This document shows positions 21,458 through 32,837 of a stretch of 64,000 nucleotides of DNA, in pieces (position 1 is the stretch's first letter; every line of letters starts with the position of its first letter). Below the pieces are notes generated by a model. It was not told the origin of the DNA. It did not search any database and saw only the letters and a list, made by a program, of their open reading frames with translations. The DNA comes from Candidatus Photodesmus katoptron Akat1 (lineage in GTDB: Bacteria; Pseudomonadota; Gammaproteobacteria; Enterobacterales; Vibrionaceae). The position numbers and the translations under genes were made by a program. The stretch spans positions 248,001 to 312,000 of the forward strand of contig NZ_AMSD01000001.1 of assembly GCF_000478685.1 (NCBI RefSeq), written 5' to 3'.

Positions 21458-21513
21458 AACTTTAAACCATATTAGCTCTTAGTATTTCTATTGAAAGCAG
21501 ATGGTTTAAAGTT
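21458..21513. repeat. Long-loop inverted repeat between fusA2 and hemH
   Basis: AACTTTAAACCAT (21458-21470) and ATGGTTTAAAGTT (21501-21513) form a perfect 13-bp stem with a 30-base loop, between two convergent genes. It may act as a bidirectional terminator or 3'-end protector. There is no clear T-tract, so the role is uncertain. Confidence 0.6.
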
Positions 21514-21546
21514 TGTAATTGAATCTTTATATGATAGAATCATTCT

Positions 21547-22509
21547 TTATGATTTACTCACAAGTGAGGCTATCATTTCAATATGTAGAGTTGAATCATT
21601 TAAACAAGGTATATAGGTGAATTTACGACCTCCAGCTTCCATGTACTTATTTTTATATCTTACTAAAATTTCTTCTAAAGTTTCTAAACAATCACATGAA
21701 AAACCTGGAGCTAAAACATCGACATTTTTGATTCCTTGATTTGGAAGTTCTTTGAGGATTTTATCTGTATATGGACTTAACCATCTTATTCTGCCAAAAC
21801 GAGATTGATATGAAAAACCAATCTCTTTGCTTTTTAATTCTAATACTTGCGCAAGTAAATCTGTTGTTTGTTTACAAAAACTAGGATAAATATCTCCACT
21901 TCTAGTTACATAAGATTCCGGAATACCATGATATGAACATAGTAAATAATCTCCTTTTCCATTATTTTTCCATGACTTTCTAATACTGTGAGCCAATGCC
22001 TTAATATATAAAGGATGATTATGATAATTGCAAATTAACCTATACGTCGGAATTAAAGGGATTTTCTTAAACACTTTTACTAATCTATCAAAAACTGCAG
22101 CAGTTGTTGTTCTAGAATATTGAGGGAAAAGAGGCAATATAATAATATCTGTAACTTTTTTAGATAATAGTTCTTGCACTCCGCTCTCTAAACTAGGTGA
22201 ACCATAGGTCATACCTGATGACACTGGTAATTTCAACCTTTTATTCAATAATTGTACTTGTCTCTGAGTATATAAAATTAATGGTGAACCTTCATCCATC
22301 CAAATTTTTTGATATAACTTTGTTACTTTCTTAACTCGCATAGGTAATACTAGAGCATACAAAATGGGATACCACAACCAAGCATTTATGTCTATTACTC
22401 GCCTGTCAGATAATAACTGTCTTAGAAAAAGACTAACTCCAGTCATCGTTGGTTTACTAGGGGAACCAAGATTAACTAGCAAAACACCTAAGTTATTGCT
22501 ATTTTTCAT
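21547..22509 (-). CDS. hemH: Ferrochelatase
   Basis: HemH inserts ferrous iron into protoporphyrin IX, the last step of haem synthesis. The 320-residue length equals E. coli HemH. The catalytic His194 is in CSYHGIPESY, the acidic partner in PGFSCDCLETLEE, and YQSRFGR is near 245. It is the third gene of htpG-adk-hemH, separated from adk by 68 bases. Haem is needed by the bc1 complex encoded in this window. Confidence 0.96.
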   Translation of the reverse strand: MKNSNNLGVLLVNLGSPSKPTMTGVSLFLRQLLSDRRVIDINAWLWYPILYALVLPMRVKKVTKLYQKIWMDEGSPLILYTQRQVQLLNKRLKLPVSSGMTYGSPSLESGVQELLSKKVTDIIILPLFPQYSRTTTAAVFDRLVKVFKKIPLIPTYRLICNYHNHPLYIKALAHSIRKSWKNNGKGDYLLCSYHGIPESYVTRSGDIYPSFCKQTTDLLAQVLELKSKEIGFSYQSRFGRIRWLSPYTDKILKELPNQGIKNVDVLAPGFSCDCLETLEEILVRYKNKYMEAGGRKFTYIPCLNDSTLHIEMIASLVSKS

Positions 22510-22577
22510 TATTTAAAATATAAAATATTAATTAATAATTACAGTCCATATATATTAAAAAGACCTCTACAAGGAAA

Positions 22578-23234
<657 letters not shown>

Positions 23235-23304
23235 TTAAATAAATTATAAGTAATACTGAAATTATTGCTTTGTATATCCAATTTAATTGGAATAGTTCAA
23301 TAAA

Positions 23305-23338
23305 TAATAAAGCTTGCATAATTATGCAAGCTTTATTA
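23305..23338 (-). terminator. Terminator of htpG (34-base perfect palindrome)
   Basis: The stem arm TAATAAAGCTTGCATAA pairs with its exact complement across 34 bases with no unpaired internal base. It lies 19 bases after the htpG stop and before adk, as expected for ending the heat-shock transcript. On the minus strand the 3' side runs into ATTTATTG rather than a pure T-tract. Confidence 0.75.
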
Positions 23339-23356
23339 GATTTCTATTTTAGAAAA

Positions 23357-25258
23357 TTATGTTTTTACGATCAGTGTATTAATAGCAACTAAAAACTTAG
23401 ACGGATCCTCAATCGAACCACGTTCAGTTAACATAGCTTGACCTAATAACACTTCAACCCAATAAGAAAAAATCCGCTCATCAGGTTCATCTGCCATACA
23501 TTTTACTAACTCATTCTTTGGGTTAATTTCAAATATATATTTTACTTTAGGAACTTCCTGACCAGCAGATTCTAAAAGCTTAGACATTTGTGTTCCCATT
23601 TCAAAATCATCAGTAACCACCACAGCTGGTGTTGTTGCTAATTTAAATGTTATTCGAACTTCCTTAACTCGGTCGCCTAAGTATTCCTTAATACGTTCAA
23701 TAACAGATTTAAACTCCTCTTCTGTTTCTTTATGCTTCTCTTGTTTTGTTTTATCATCAAATTGACTTAAATCAAGACCTGATTTAGTTATAGATTGGAA
23801 TTTTTTACCATTAAACTCAGTTAAATGATTCATTAACCATTCATCAATACGATTAACCATTAAAATTACTTCAATACCTTTGGCATGAAACTGTTCTAAA
23901 TGGGGACTGCTTTTAGCTGTCACATAATTATCTGCTGTTAAGTAATAGATTTTATCTTGCCCTTCTTTCATTCGATCAATATAAGAAAGAAATCCTACTG
24001 TCTGCTTAGAAGAGTCTGATTTCGTTGAAGAAAAACGGAGTAATCCAGCAATTTTTTCCTTATTTACAAGATCTTCTGCTGGACCTTCTTTCATAACCAT
24101 TCCAAATTCTTGCCAAAATTTTTGGTATTTCTCTGCATCATTGTTTGCTAAATTCTCTAGGAGAGCAAGAATACGCTTAGTACAGGCACTACGTAATGAC
24201 TGGGTCACTTTATTATCTTGAAGAATTTCTCGAGAAACATTAAGAGGCAAATCATTCGAATCTATTAAACCACGAACAAAACGCAAATAAGCAGGAATTA
24301 GCTGTTTGGCATCATCCATAATAAATACACGCTGTACATATAGCTTAAGACCAGATTTATGTTCACGATTCATCATATCCCATGGTGCCTTAGAAGGAAT
24401 GTAAAGCAGGCTGGTATAATCATTTTTCCCCTCTACACGATTATGACTCCAAAGCATTGGATCACTAAAATCATGCGAAACATGCTTGTAAAATTCCTTA
24501 TACTCCTCTTCTTTTATGTCTGATTTGTTTCTTGTCCAAAGGGCTTGTGCTTTGTTAATTTGTTCCCATTCTGTTTTTTCAGTTTCTTGACCTTTTTTAT
24601 CCTTAACTTTAGTCATCATACAAACAGGAATACTAATATGATCAGAATATTTACTAATCACTTCACGTAAACGCCACTCATTAAGAAATTCTTTTCCCTC
24701 TTCACGCATATGTAAAATTACATCCGTACCCCGAGATTCTTTAATGATATTTTCAATAGTATATTCACCTTCTCCTGACGAATGCCATTCCACCCCATTA
24801 TTAGATGACAAACCAGAACGAGTACGCACAGTTACAGAATCAGCGACGATAAATGCTGAATAAAAACCAACACCAAATTGACCGATCAATTGAGAATTTT
24901 TACTTTGCTCTTCTGAAAGATTAGAAAAAAATTCTGAAGTACCTGACTTAGCAATTGTTCCTAAATGTTCAATTACATCATTTCGACTCATACCAATACC
25001 GTTATCTGAAACTGTTAATGTATTGGTTATTTTATCAAAGGATAATTTTACTTTAAGGTCCCCATCACCTTGATAAAGCTCTGGATTTGACAATGCTCGA
25101 AAACGTAACTTATCGGACGCATCTGACGCGTTTGAAATTAGCTCGCGCAGAAAAATTTCTTTATTTGAATAAAGAGAATGAACCATAAGGTTAAGTAACT
25201 GTTTTACTTCCGATTGAAAGCCGCGAGTTTCCTTATTTTTCGTTGCCATTTCACTCAT
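23357..25258 (-). CDS. htpG: Chaperone HtpG (Hsp90)
   Basis: Bacterial Hsp90. The N-terminal ATPase domain has [26 protein letters not shown] and [12 protein letters not shown]. The middle domain carries the catalytic Arg in [11 protein letters not shown]-terminal dimerisation domain completes the 633 residues. The start [15 protein letters not shown] matches the Vibrio form of the N terminus. A heat-shock sigma-32 promoter lies upstream and a strong hairpin downstream. Confidence 0.97.
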   Translation of the reverse strand: MSEMATKNKETRGFQSEVKQLLNLMVHSLYSNKEIFLRELISNASDASDKLRFRALSNPELYQGDGDLKVKLSFDKITNTLTVSDNGIGMSRNDVIEHLGTIAKSGTSEFFSNLSEEQSKNSQLIGQFGVGFYSAFIVADSVTVRTRSGLSSNNGVEWHSSGEGEYTIENIIKESRGTDVILHMREEGKEFLNEWRLREVISKYSDHISIPVCMMTKVKDKKGQETEKTEWEQINKAQALWTRNKSDIKEEEYKEFYKHVSHDFSDPMLWSHNRVEGKNDYTSLLYIPSKAPWDMMNREHKSGLKLYVQRVFIMDDAKQLIPAYLRFVRGLIDSNDLPLNVSREILQDNKVTQSLRSACTKRILALLENLANNDAEKYQKFWQEFGMVMKEGPAEDLVNKEKIAGLLRFSSTKSDSSKQTVGFLSYIDRMKEGQDKIYYLTADNYVTAKSSPHLEQFHAKGIEVILMVNRIDEWLMNHLTEFNGKKFQSITKSGLDLSQFDDKTKQEKHKETEEEFKSVIERIKEYLGDRVKEVRITFKLATTPAVVVTDDFEMGTQMSKLLESAGQEVPKVKYIFEINPKNELVKCMADEPDERIFSYWVEVLLGQAMLTERGSIEDPSKFLVAINTLIVKT

Positions 25259-25344
25259 ACTAGCTTTAGCTCCATAATAGATAAATTTTTATGTGTTTTA
25301 AAATATATAAGGACTAAAACACTTCATAATATCCCTTCGATTAA

Positions 25345-25372
25345 CTTGGGGATCACAAAATTAAATTCAAGG
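25345..25372 (-). promoter_or_regulatory. Sigma-32 heat-shock promoter of htpG
   Basis: On the minus strand the -35 CCTTGAA (25372-25366) and the -10 beginning CCCCA (25351-25347) are separated by 14 bases. This is the sigma-32 consensus layout (CTTGAA, 11-16 bases, CCCCAT). The predicted leader is about 80 bases. It shows that a heat-shock regulon survives in this genome. Confidence 0.82.
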
Positions 25373-25421
25373 TTATTGCTCATAAAAAAATTTATTATAT
25401 TGAGTATTAAAAATCGAACTC

Positions 25422-25456
25422 TACTTAATATAGAATGTTTAATTCTATATTAAGTA
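25422..25456. repeat. 15-bp inverted repeat with 5-base loop
   Basis: TACTTAATATAGAAT (25422-25436), loop GTTTA, then the exact complement (25442-25456). It resembles a bidirectional terminator but sits between divergent genes. Confidence 0.75.
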
Positions 25457-25620
25457 TATTTTAATCATGATAAAACTAGATTATTTTATAAAATAGTACA
25501 AATTAAATCATTACCAAGTAAATCTTTTCAACTCTCCCCAAAAAACTATACTCATAATAACTTTTCCAAAAAAGAAAAATCTCTTAGAATGATAGAAATT
25601 GTATTAAAATAATTAAAATT

Positions 25621-26328
25621 ATGAATAAAAGTTTACTTACTAACATTATTGCATTATCTATACTCAGCATAAGTTATTATTTGAATAATCAACTTTTTTT
25701 TTATACTGGATTATTTGCTTTTTCAGGTTCAATCACTAATTATCTAGCTGTCTATATGCTATTTGAGAAAATTCCTTATATCTATGGTTCTGGGGTTATT
25801 CCTTCTAAATTTAAGGAGTTTAAATCTTCAATTAAAAATTTAATGATGGAAGAATTTTTTACTAAAGAGAATATAGATACCATTATGAAAAAAGAACTAT
25901 TTCATAATAAATCAATAGATTTTAAATTAATTTTAAATAAAATTAATTTTGAGCCAACTTTTAGTTCTTTAATACAAGTAATTAGTGAGTCCTCATTTGG
26001 AGGAATGTTAAACATGTTTGGTGGTAAGGAAGCATTATATCCATTAAAAGAACCTTTTGTCCGAAAAGTAAAAAAATCAATAATTGAGATTACTCAAAGC
26101 AAAGAAATACAAAACATAATTCAGGAACAACTTCATACTTCTTTGATAAAAAAAGATATTCAGGAAAATATAACTCATATTATTGAAAAACGCTTAAAAG
26201 AACTGACACCAAAATTAGTTAAAGAAATGATAAAAAAAATAATCAAAGAACATTTAGGCTGGTTAGTAGTTTGGGGAGGTTTATTCGGTGGTTTGATTGG
26301 TATCATTTCATCATTTATTCAAATGTAG
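25621..26328 (+). CDS. DUF445 membrane protein
   Basis: Member of the DUF445 family (YheB/YjiN-like) of unknown function. Two membrane segments lie near the N terminus (about 5-20 and 25-50, with GLFAFSGSITNYLAVYMLFEK). A long charged helical middle (60-205) is followed by a C-terminal membrane segment (LGWLVVWGGLFGGLIGII). The family block GSGVIPSKFKEFK is clear. The 235 residues are normal for the short Vibrio form. It stands alone and converges on clpA. Confidence 0.85.
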   Translation: MNKSLLTNIIALSILSISYYLNNQLFFYTGLFAFSGSITNYLAVYMLFEKIPYIYGSGVIPSKFKEFKSSIKNLMMEEFFTKENIDTIMKKELFHNKSIDFKLILNKINFEPTFSSLIQVISESSFGGMLNMFGGKEALYPLKEPFVRKVKKSIIEITQSKEIQNIIQEQLHTSLIKKDIQENITHIIEKRLKELTPKLVKEMIKKIIKEHLGWLVVWGGLFGGLIGIISSFIQM

Positions 26329-26370
26329 AATAAAACCTCAACACCATACAGAATTTTAATATCATTCTAC

Positions 26371-26388
26371 TAGGAATTAATATTCCTA
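26371..26388. terminator. Weak bidirectional hairpin between the DUF445 gene and clpA
   Basis: TAGGAAT-TAAT-ATTCCTA is an 18-base perfect palindrome between two convergent genes. There is no strong T-tract on either side, so termination is plausible but weak. Confidence 0.45.
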
Positions 26389-26455
26389 AAATGTAAGCAA
26401 TAATACAAATTGCATAGAAAAAACAGTTCTTTCTAGGATCAACAAAAATTTGTAA

Positions 26456-28693
26456 CTAGTATAAAACTTTTTCTTTTTCATTAATACATTGAAATATAAG
26501 CTTATCTTGATTTAGCAATACTTTTACTCTCCCTCCAGAAATTAATGAACCAAATAGTAATTCATTAGCTAAAGGTTGTCTGATTTTTTCTTGAATCACT
26601 CTTCTCATTGGACGAGCACCCATAAATTTGTCATAACCTTTGCAAGCTAACCAAGATTTAGCTTCCTCTGATATTTCAAAAGATACTCCTCGCTCATCTA
26701 ATTGAACTTGTAATTCTACAATAAATTTATCAACAACTTGACGAACAACATTTTTATCGAGATTTTTAAACCAAATAATTTTATCTAAACGATTTCTAAA
26801 TTCAGGCGAAAAAAATCTATTAATAGCTAACATGGAATCATCACTGTTATCTTGTTTAATTAAACCTATGGACCTTCTTTTAGCATCTTGGATTCCTGTA
26901 TTAGTAGTCATAACTAAAATTACATTGCGAAAATCTGCCTTACGACCACTATTATCTGTTAATGTCCCATTATCCATAATTTGCAGCAGCAAATTAAGAA
27001 TATCAGGATGTGCTTTTTCAATTTCATCTAAAAGCAGAACTGAATGAGGGTGTTTAGTTACTACATCAGTTAATAAACCACCTTGATCATAGCCCACGTA
27101 ACCTGGAGGAGCACCAATTAAACGACTTACAGAATGACGTTCACTATATTCTGACATGTCAAAACGAAGTAACTCAATACTCAATAATTTAGATAATTGA
27201 ATAGTAACTTCTGTTTTTCCTACCCCAGTAGGACCAGCAAATAGAAATGAACCTACTGGTTTATTATTTTCTCCAAGACCTGAACGTGTTAATTTAATCG
27301 ATTCACTTAATGCACTGATTGCAATATCTTGTCCAAAAACTAACATTTTCATTTGACGATCTAATTGTTCTAATAGATATTTATCAGATGATGATATTGA
27401 TTTCTCTGGAATCCGGGCTATCTTAGCAACAATAGCTTCAATATCAGCTACCCCAACAGTTTTTCTACGACGACGTATAGGTAGTAAACGACTATATGCT
27501 CCAACTTCGTCAATAACATCAATAGCTTTATCTGGTAAATAACGACCATTAATATACTTTGCTGAAAGTTCAACAGCAGCCCGAAGAGCTTTACTAGTAT
27601 AACGAACTTCATGATAGGATTCGTATTTCTGTTTCAAACCAACCAGTATTTTCATGGTATCATCTAAAGAAGGCTCTAAAATATCAATATTTTGGAACCG
27701 ACGAGATAAAGCATGTTCCTTCTCAAAAATATTATTATATTCCTTATAGGTAGTAGAACCAATACAACGAAGTTTACCCCGACTTAACAATGGCTTAATT
27801 AAATTTGCAGCATCAACTTGACCACCAGAAGTCGCTCCAGCACCAATAATAGTATGTATTTCATCAATGAATAAAATAGTATTCTCTTCATTTTCAAGCT
27901 GTCTTAAAACCGATTTTAAACGTTTTTCAAAATCACCTCGATATTTTGTTCCTACCAATAATAGGCCAATATCTAAAGAATAAACAATATTATCCTTCAT
28001 AAATTCAGGGACTTGACCCTCAACAATTTTCCATGCTAACCCTTCAGCAATTGCAGTTTTACCAACACCAGATTCACCTACTAACAATGGGTTATTCTTA
28101 CGACGACGACATAATATTTGAATGATACGATCAAGCTCCCTATCACGACCAATTAATGGATCAATGTTACCTTGCTTGGCTACTTGATTCAGATTAGCTG
28201 CAAATTTTTCTAAAGGTTCCGTAGAATTTACTTCTTCATTTTTTTTAAAAGAATCAGAAGATTCAGTAATTCTACGAGAAATAAAATTAACAATATCCAA
28301 TCGAGTTATATTATTCTTTTTAAGTAAGTATACAGCATGAGATTCTTGCTCACTAAAGATAGCTATTAAAACGTTAGCACCAACAACTTCATTACTTCCA
28401 GAAGATTGCACATGAAATATAGCACGCTGTAAAACTCGTTGAAAACTTAAAGTAGGTTGAGTTTCTCGAGTTTTATCACATTTAGGAATGAGAGGAGTAG
28501 TTTTGTTAATAAATAAATCCAACTCCCGGCGTAAATTATCTAGATTTACCTGGCAAGATAACAATGCTTCTCTAGCTGTATCATTATCTAACAGTGTTAA
28601 TAATAGATGTTCTACAGTTATGAATTCATGTCTTTTTTCTCTAGCACGAGCAAATGCAGCATTTAAACTTGACTCTAATTCTTTATTGAGCAT
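26456..28693 (-). CDS. clpA: ClpA, ATPase subunit of ClpAP protease
   Basis: Hsp100 unfoldase that feeds substrates to ClpP. The N-domain occupies ~1-145. The first AAA module has GESGVGKT (about 215) and [15 protein letters not shown]; the second has GPTGVGKTE and [14 protein letters not shown]. The ClpP-docking loop IGL is intact in [11 protein letters not shown]. The 745 residues are near full length. AGGAGG lies just before the ATG. The adaptor gene clpS, normally immediately upstream, is not visible. Confidence 0.96.
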   Translation of the reverse strand: MLNKELESSLNAAFARAREKRHEFITVEHLLLTLLDNDTAREALLSCQVNLDNLRRELDLFINKTTPLIPKCDKTRETQPTLSFQRVLQRAIFHVQSSGSNEVVGANVLIAIFSEQESHAVYLLKKNNITRLDIVNFISRRITESSDSFKKNEEVNSTEPLEKFAANLNQVAKQGNIDPLIGRDRELDRIIQILCRRRKNNPLLVGESGVGKTAIAEGLAWKIVEGQVPEFMKDNIVYSLDIGLLLVGTKYRGDFEKRLKSVLRQLENEENTILFIDEIHTIIGAGATSGGQVDAANLIKPLLSRGKLRCIGSTTYKEYNNIFEKEHALSRRFQNIDILEPSLDDTMKILVGLKQKYESYHEVRYTSKALRAAVELSAKYINGRYLPDKAIDVIDEVGAYSRLLPIRRRRKTVGVADIEAIVAKIARIPEKSISSSDKYLLEQLDRQMKMLVFGQDIAISALSESIKLTRSGLGENNKPVGSFLFAGPTGVGKTEVTIQLSKLLSIELLRFDMSEYSERHSVSRLIGAPPGYVGYDQGGLLTDVVTKHPHSVLLLDEIEKAHPDILNLLLQIMDNGTLTDNSGRKADFRNVILVMTTNTGIQDAKRRSIGLIKQDNSDDSMLAINRFFSPEFRNRLDKIIWFKNLDKNVVRQVVDKFIVELQVQLDERGVSFEISEEAKSWLACKGYDKFMGARPMRRVIQEKIRQPLANELLFGSLISGGRVKVLLNQDKLIFQCINEKEKVLY

Positions 28694-29151
28694 ATATGCC
28701 TCCTGGTAAGAACAATCTCATTGCTCGAAACAAGTAATGACACTTGTATTTTATTACCAATTTCTCTAGAGTAAATGCTACTTAAATTCAACTCTAGCTG
28801 CTCTCAGAGATTTAGAACTAACTTGTGAACATTTATATAATGATATAACTTAACTTATTAATATATCTAAATAATTTTAAATTTCAAAACAAATAAACCA
28901 AGAAGTTCAATAAAACTTTAATACTATTTAATCCTAGTTAATTTTGAAAAAATTAATATTATCAATAAACTAAAAAATCTATATTTTAAAATAACCATTT
29001 AAAAATAGCAGTACACATAAAATAATGCTAAGAAATAACTATTACATATGCTTTAATCAATTGAATTGAATATACCAAATTATTAACTAAATATAGATTT
29101 ATATAGGACTCAGTTAAAAGCATAAAAACAAAGACTTAATCTAGTAAAAGA
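28694..29151 (-). other. 458-base region between icd and clpA, gene-free
   Basis: In Vibrio relatives cspD and clpS lie upstream of clpA. Here no intact frame for either is found. A few scattered minus-strand residues near 28700-28775 (FTLE, IKYK and CHYLF in one frame) faintly recall the ClpS C-terminal half. The match is too weak to call. No convincing terminator is seen behind icd. Confidence 0.4.
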
Positions 29152-31377
29152 CTACATATTAATAATTGCATTAAATAATGAACTAGGACGCATTAATATT
29201 GATGCTTTAGTAGCATCAAATAAGTAACGTCCTCCAAAATCTCCTGTCATTCCTTGCACATTATTTAATTCAGATATAATGGATTCTTCATTTTGAGAAA
29301 GTGCTTTCGCTATAGGAGTAAATTTTTTCTTTAAATCTAAATCGAGATTTTGCCTAGCTAACTTATCTGCCCAATATTTTGCTAAATAATAATGGCTACC
29401 TCGATTATCTAATTCACCAACTTTACGAGAAGGAGACCTATCATCATCAAGAAACTGAGTTATTGCTTTATTTAAAGCATCAGATAAAATCCTTGCGTTT
29501 TTATTACTTTTTGTTATACTCAAATGCTCTAACGAACTAGCTAAAGCAAGAAACTCACCTAAAGAATCCCAACGCAAATGGTTTTCTGTTTTAACTTGTT
29601 GCATGTGCTTAGGTGCACAACCACCAGAACCTGTTTCAAATAAAACCCCACCGTTCATTAAATGTATAATCGACAGCATTTTTGCAGATGTGCCTACTTC
29701 AAGTATTGGAAATAAATCAGTTAAATAATCACGCAAAACATTACCTGTTACTGAAATTGTATCCAATCCTTCTTTCATACGAATCAAAGAAAATTGACAT
29801 GCATCTGAAGGCTTCAAAATCCGAATATCTAAAGAAGCAGTATCGAATTCAAGCAAGTAAAGTTCGACCTTTTTAATAATTTGAGCGTCATGAGCACGGT
29901 TTTTATCTAACCAAAATACTGTTGGGATAGACAAAGAAAAAGCTTGTTTTACAGCTAATTTTACCCAATCTCGAATAGGAGTATCTTGAACTCGACACAT
30001 TCGAAAAATATCTCCTTCTTCTACATCTTGTTCCAAAAAAACAAAACCTGAATTACTAACTACTTGAACGGTTCCAGAAGTATTAAGAACAAAGGTTGTA
30101 TCATGTGAGCCATATTCTTCTGCTTTTTTTGCCATAAGCCCAATATTAAATATGCTACCCATCGTAGTTGGGTCAAACGCACCATGTTTTTTACAAAAAT
30201 CAATTACTGTTTGATAAACCCCTGAATAGGTACTGTCTGGGATAACTGCTTTAGTGTCTTTAAATTCATGATTTGGTCCTAACATTTTTCCAGATGCACG
30301 AAGCATTCCTGGTATTGATGCATCAATAATAACATCACTTGGAACATGAAAATTAGTAATGCCAAGCTTTGAATCAACCATTGCTAACTGAGGCTGAGTT
30401 TGATGAACTATTTCAATAGCTGATTTTATTTCATTTTTTTCAGATGTAGGTAATAAATCGATTTTAGCATATAAATCAGCCAAACCATTTGATGGCTTTA
30501 TTCCAAGTTGTTTAAATTTATTACCATATTTTTTAAATACTGAACTATAATATGTCTCAATAGCATACCCAAAAATAATTGGATCAGAAATTTTCATCAT
30601 ACTTGCTTTCATATGCAAAGAAAAAAGCAACTCTTTTTCTTTGGCATCAATCATCTCTCGTTTGAAGAAGTCTACCAACGCAGATTTTTTCATCACTGAA
30701 GCATCAATAATTTCTTGATCTTGTAGAGAAAATAATTCTTTAAGTACTCTGATTGAACCATTAGTTGTAGTTAATTTAATAGTTACTTCTGTCTTACCAT
30801 TTAAAGTAATAGATTGCTCATTATCTAAAAAATCCTGGCTAGACATACTTGATATATGAGTTTTAGAATTGGAGTTCCACTTTCCTATTGAGTGAGGATT
30901 TTTTCTTGCATAATTTTTAACCGATAAAGGAATAAATCGAATTGAATTGCCATCTCTTAATAATTGGTTAACTGCACTACCTTTAATTCTATCGTAAGTA
31001 CTCTTAATGTTTTTTTCTAGATAATTAACTGGTTCTTCAGAATAGTTAGGTAAATCATAACCCCTTTCTTGCAACTCTTTAATTGCCATTTTTATCTGAG
31101 GAAGAGAAGCTGAAATATTAGGAAGTTTAATGATGTTCGCTTCTGGAGTTTTCACTAGTTTAGCTAAATATTTTAATCCATCAGTAATATGTTGCTCTTT
31201 TTTTAAGTAACTGGAAAAACTAGCAATAATACGTGATGCTAAAGAAATATCACAAACTTCAATATTAATACCAGAAGAAATGGTAAAAAACTTAATTATA
31301 GGCAATAAAGAATATGTCGATAAAGCTGGTGCTTCATCAGTCATGGTATAAACAATAGTAGATTTTTGTCTAGGCAT
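29152..31377 (-). CDS. icd: Isocitrate dehydrogenase, monomeric NADP-dependent type
   Basis: This TCA-cycle enzyme converts isocitrate to 2-oxoglutarate with NADPH formation. At 741 residues it is the monomeric ~80 kDa type, unrelated in length to the 416-residue dimeric E. coli Icd. Blocks seen are [44 protein letters not shown] and [17 protein letters not shown] lies ~9 bases before the ATG. It stands alone, 160 bases downstream of tyrS. Confidence 0.96.
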   Translation of the reverse strand: MPRQKSTIVYTMTDEAPALSTYSLLPIIKFFTISSGINIEVCDISLASRIIASFSSYLKKEQHITDGLKYLAKLVKTPEANIIKLPNISASLPQIKMAIKELQERGYDLPNYSEEPVNYLEKNIKSTYDRIKGSAVNQLLRDGNSIRFIPLSVKNYARKNPHSIGKWNSNSKTHISSMSSQDFLDNEQSITLNGKTEVTIKLTTTNGSIRVLKELFSLQDQEIIDASVMKKSALVDFFKREMIDAKEKELLFSLHMKASMMKISDPIIFGYAIETYYSSVFKKYGNKFKQLGIKPSNGLADLYAKIDLLPTSEKNEIKSAIEIVHQTQPQLAMVDSKLGITNFHVPSDVIIDASIPGMLRASGKMLGPNHEFKDTKAVIPDSTYSGVYQTVIDFCKKHGAFDPTTMGSIFNIGLMAKKAEEYGSHDTTFVLNTSGTVQVVSNSGFVFLEQDVEEGDIFRMCRVQDTPIRDWVKLAVKQAFSLSIPTVFWLDKNRAHDAQIIKKVELYLLEFDTASLDIRILKPSDACQFSLIRMKEGLDTISVTGNVLRDYLTDLFPILEVGTSAKMLSIIHLMNGGVLFETGSGGCAPKHMQQVKTENHLRWDSLGEFLALASSLEHLSITKSNKNARILSDALNKAITQFLDDDRSPSRKVGELDNRGSHYYLAKYWADKLARQNLDLDLKKKFTPIAKALSQNEESIISELNNVQGMTGDFGGRYLFDATKASILMRPSSLFNAIINM

Positions 31378-31536
31378 AAAACACTGTCCTATGATAGGAT
31401 ATATTTTGATGGATAAAATATATACATTCTGTTATTTCTTCACCAATAAAAATAACACAAGTATGATATATAATCACCTAATATAATAGTACAATTGCCA
31501 ACTACATCTAAAGAAAAAAATAAAAATCTTAAACCA

Positions 31537-32721
31537 TTATTTTATTCTAACGCAAGCAAATCTACGTCTACCAACTTGAAAAATATAAGTTCCAGTGTTA
31601 AGCTTTAACATGATGTCTGTTATTCTTTGACCATCAATTCTTACTGCACCCTGCTGTATCATACGTAAAGCGTCCGAAGTAGAAACACAAAGTTTTGATT
31701 CCTTCAAAATATTTTTAATTGGCAAACCAAGCGCATATTTAAATTCTGGCATTCTATTTGGAATTTTTTTCTTCTGGAAACAATCAATAAATTTATCTTC
31801 TGCAAGACTAGCTTCTGATTTGCTATGAAAACGAGAGACAAGTTCTTTTGCTAGTAAAATCTTAATATCACGTGGATTTTTACCAAATTTAACATCTGTT
31901 TTTAATTGATTAATTTCTTTCAGACTTCGTAGAGATAATAGTTCATAATAATTCCACATCATATTATCAGAAATAGACATTATTTTACCAAACATCTCAT
32001 TGGGCGGTTCACTAATACCAATGTAATTACATGCAGATTTAGACATTTTTTGTTTACCATCTAAACCAAGTAACAATGGCATCATCAATACTATTTGCGG
32101 TCGTTGTCCATCTATCTTTTGTAATTCACGACCCATAAGCAAGTTAAATTTCTGATCTATGCCTCCTAACTCAATATCACTATGTAAAATTACTGAATCA
32201 TAACCTTGTAATAATGGATATATAAATTCATGAATAAAAATCGGTTTGGCGCTCATATAGCGACTTTTAAAATCATCCCGCTCAAGCATACGTGCAACTG
32301 TATGTTTGGATGCTAAAAGAATGATTCCTTCAGAATCTAACTTTGATAACCAGCTAGAATTAAAAAAAACATCTGTTTTTTTAGGGTCCAAAATCTTAAA
32401 AATTTGTTCCTTATAAGTGGTAGAATTTTTTAATATATCTGTCTTATTCAATCTAGGACGCATGCAATTCTTTCCTGAAGGATCACCAATCATTGCAGTA
32501 AAGTCACCAACTAAAAATTTTACTTTATGACCTAAATTTTGAAAAATACGTAATTTGTTTAAAATAACAACATGACCTAAATGAATATCTGGTGCCGTAG
32601 GATCAAAGCCTAATTTAATATAGAGAGGGCGTCTCTCTCTTAACTTAATCAGTAATTCTTCTTCAGAAATTAATTCTTCTACACCACGATTAATTTCAGC
32701 TAACACTAACTCAATATCCAC
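31537..32721 (-). CDS. tyrS: Tyrosyl-tRNA synthetase (TyrZ-like class)
   Basis: Charges tRNA-Tyr. The class I signature HLGH is at 47-50 and KMSKS at about 225. The C-terminal S4 RNA-binding domain ([21 protein letters not shown]) is present. The 394 residues and the [10 protein letters not shown] context point to the second bacterial TyrS subgroup, which Vibrio uses. It is divergent from the endopeptidase gene; the gene anmK, often nearby, is absent. Confidence 0.95.
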   Translation of the reverse strand: MDIELVLAEINRGVEELISEEELLIKLRERRPLYIKLGFDPTAPDIHLGHVVILNKLRIFQNLGHKVKFLVGDFTAMIGDPSGKNCMRPRLNKTDILKNSTTYKEQIFKILDPKKTDVFFNSSWLSKLDSEGIILLASKHTVARMLERDDFKSRYMSAKPIFIHEFIYPLLQGYDSVILHSDIELGGIDQKFNLLMGRELQKIDGQRPQIVLMMPLLLGLDGKQKMSKSACNYIGISEPPNEMFGKIMSISDNMMWNYYELLSLRSLKEINQLKTDVKFGKNPRDIKILLAKELVSRFHSKSEASLAEDKFIDCFQKKKIPNRMPEFKYALGLPIKNILKESKLCVSTSDALRMIQQGAVRIDGQRITDIMLKLNTGTYIFQVGRRRFACVRIK

Positions 32722-32837
32722 AATTTACATTCACTCTCATAACTAATAATTAATCATTCTACTTTAATAGCGCTATTTTTCAAAACAGGTTAGACTCATA
32801 GACATCGATATTTCAAATTTACGGAATCCAATTCAGC

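Larger units (their letters stand above)
25259..25620. other. 362-base intergenic region between htpG and the DUF445 gene
   Basis: It holds the htpG heat-shock promoter near its htpG end and an orphan hairpin (25422-25456) in the middle. The rest is AT-rich with no recognised gene. The flanking genes diverge, so the terminator-like hairpin has no obvious transcript to end and may be left from a lost gene. Confidence 0.6.

Noticed and set aside
25214-25453. Plus-strand frame over the htpG 5' end and promoter
   Set aside because: It overlaps the htpG start and its sigma-32 promoter antisense and has no family features.
28700-28775. Possible decayed clpS
   Set aside because: Only a few residues (FTLE, IKYK, CHYLF) recall ClpS, and the spacing is wrong. 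Not enough to annotate a pseudogene.
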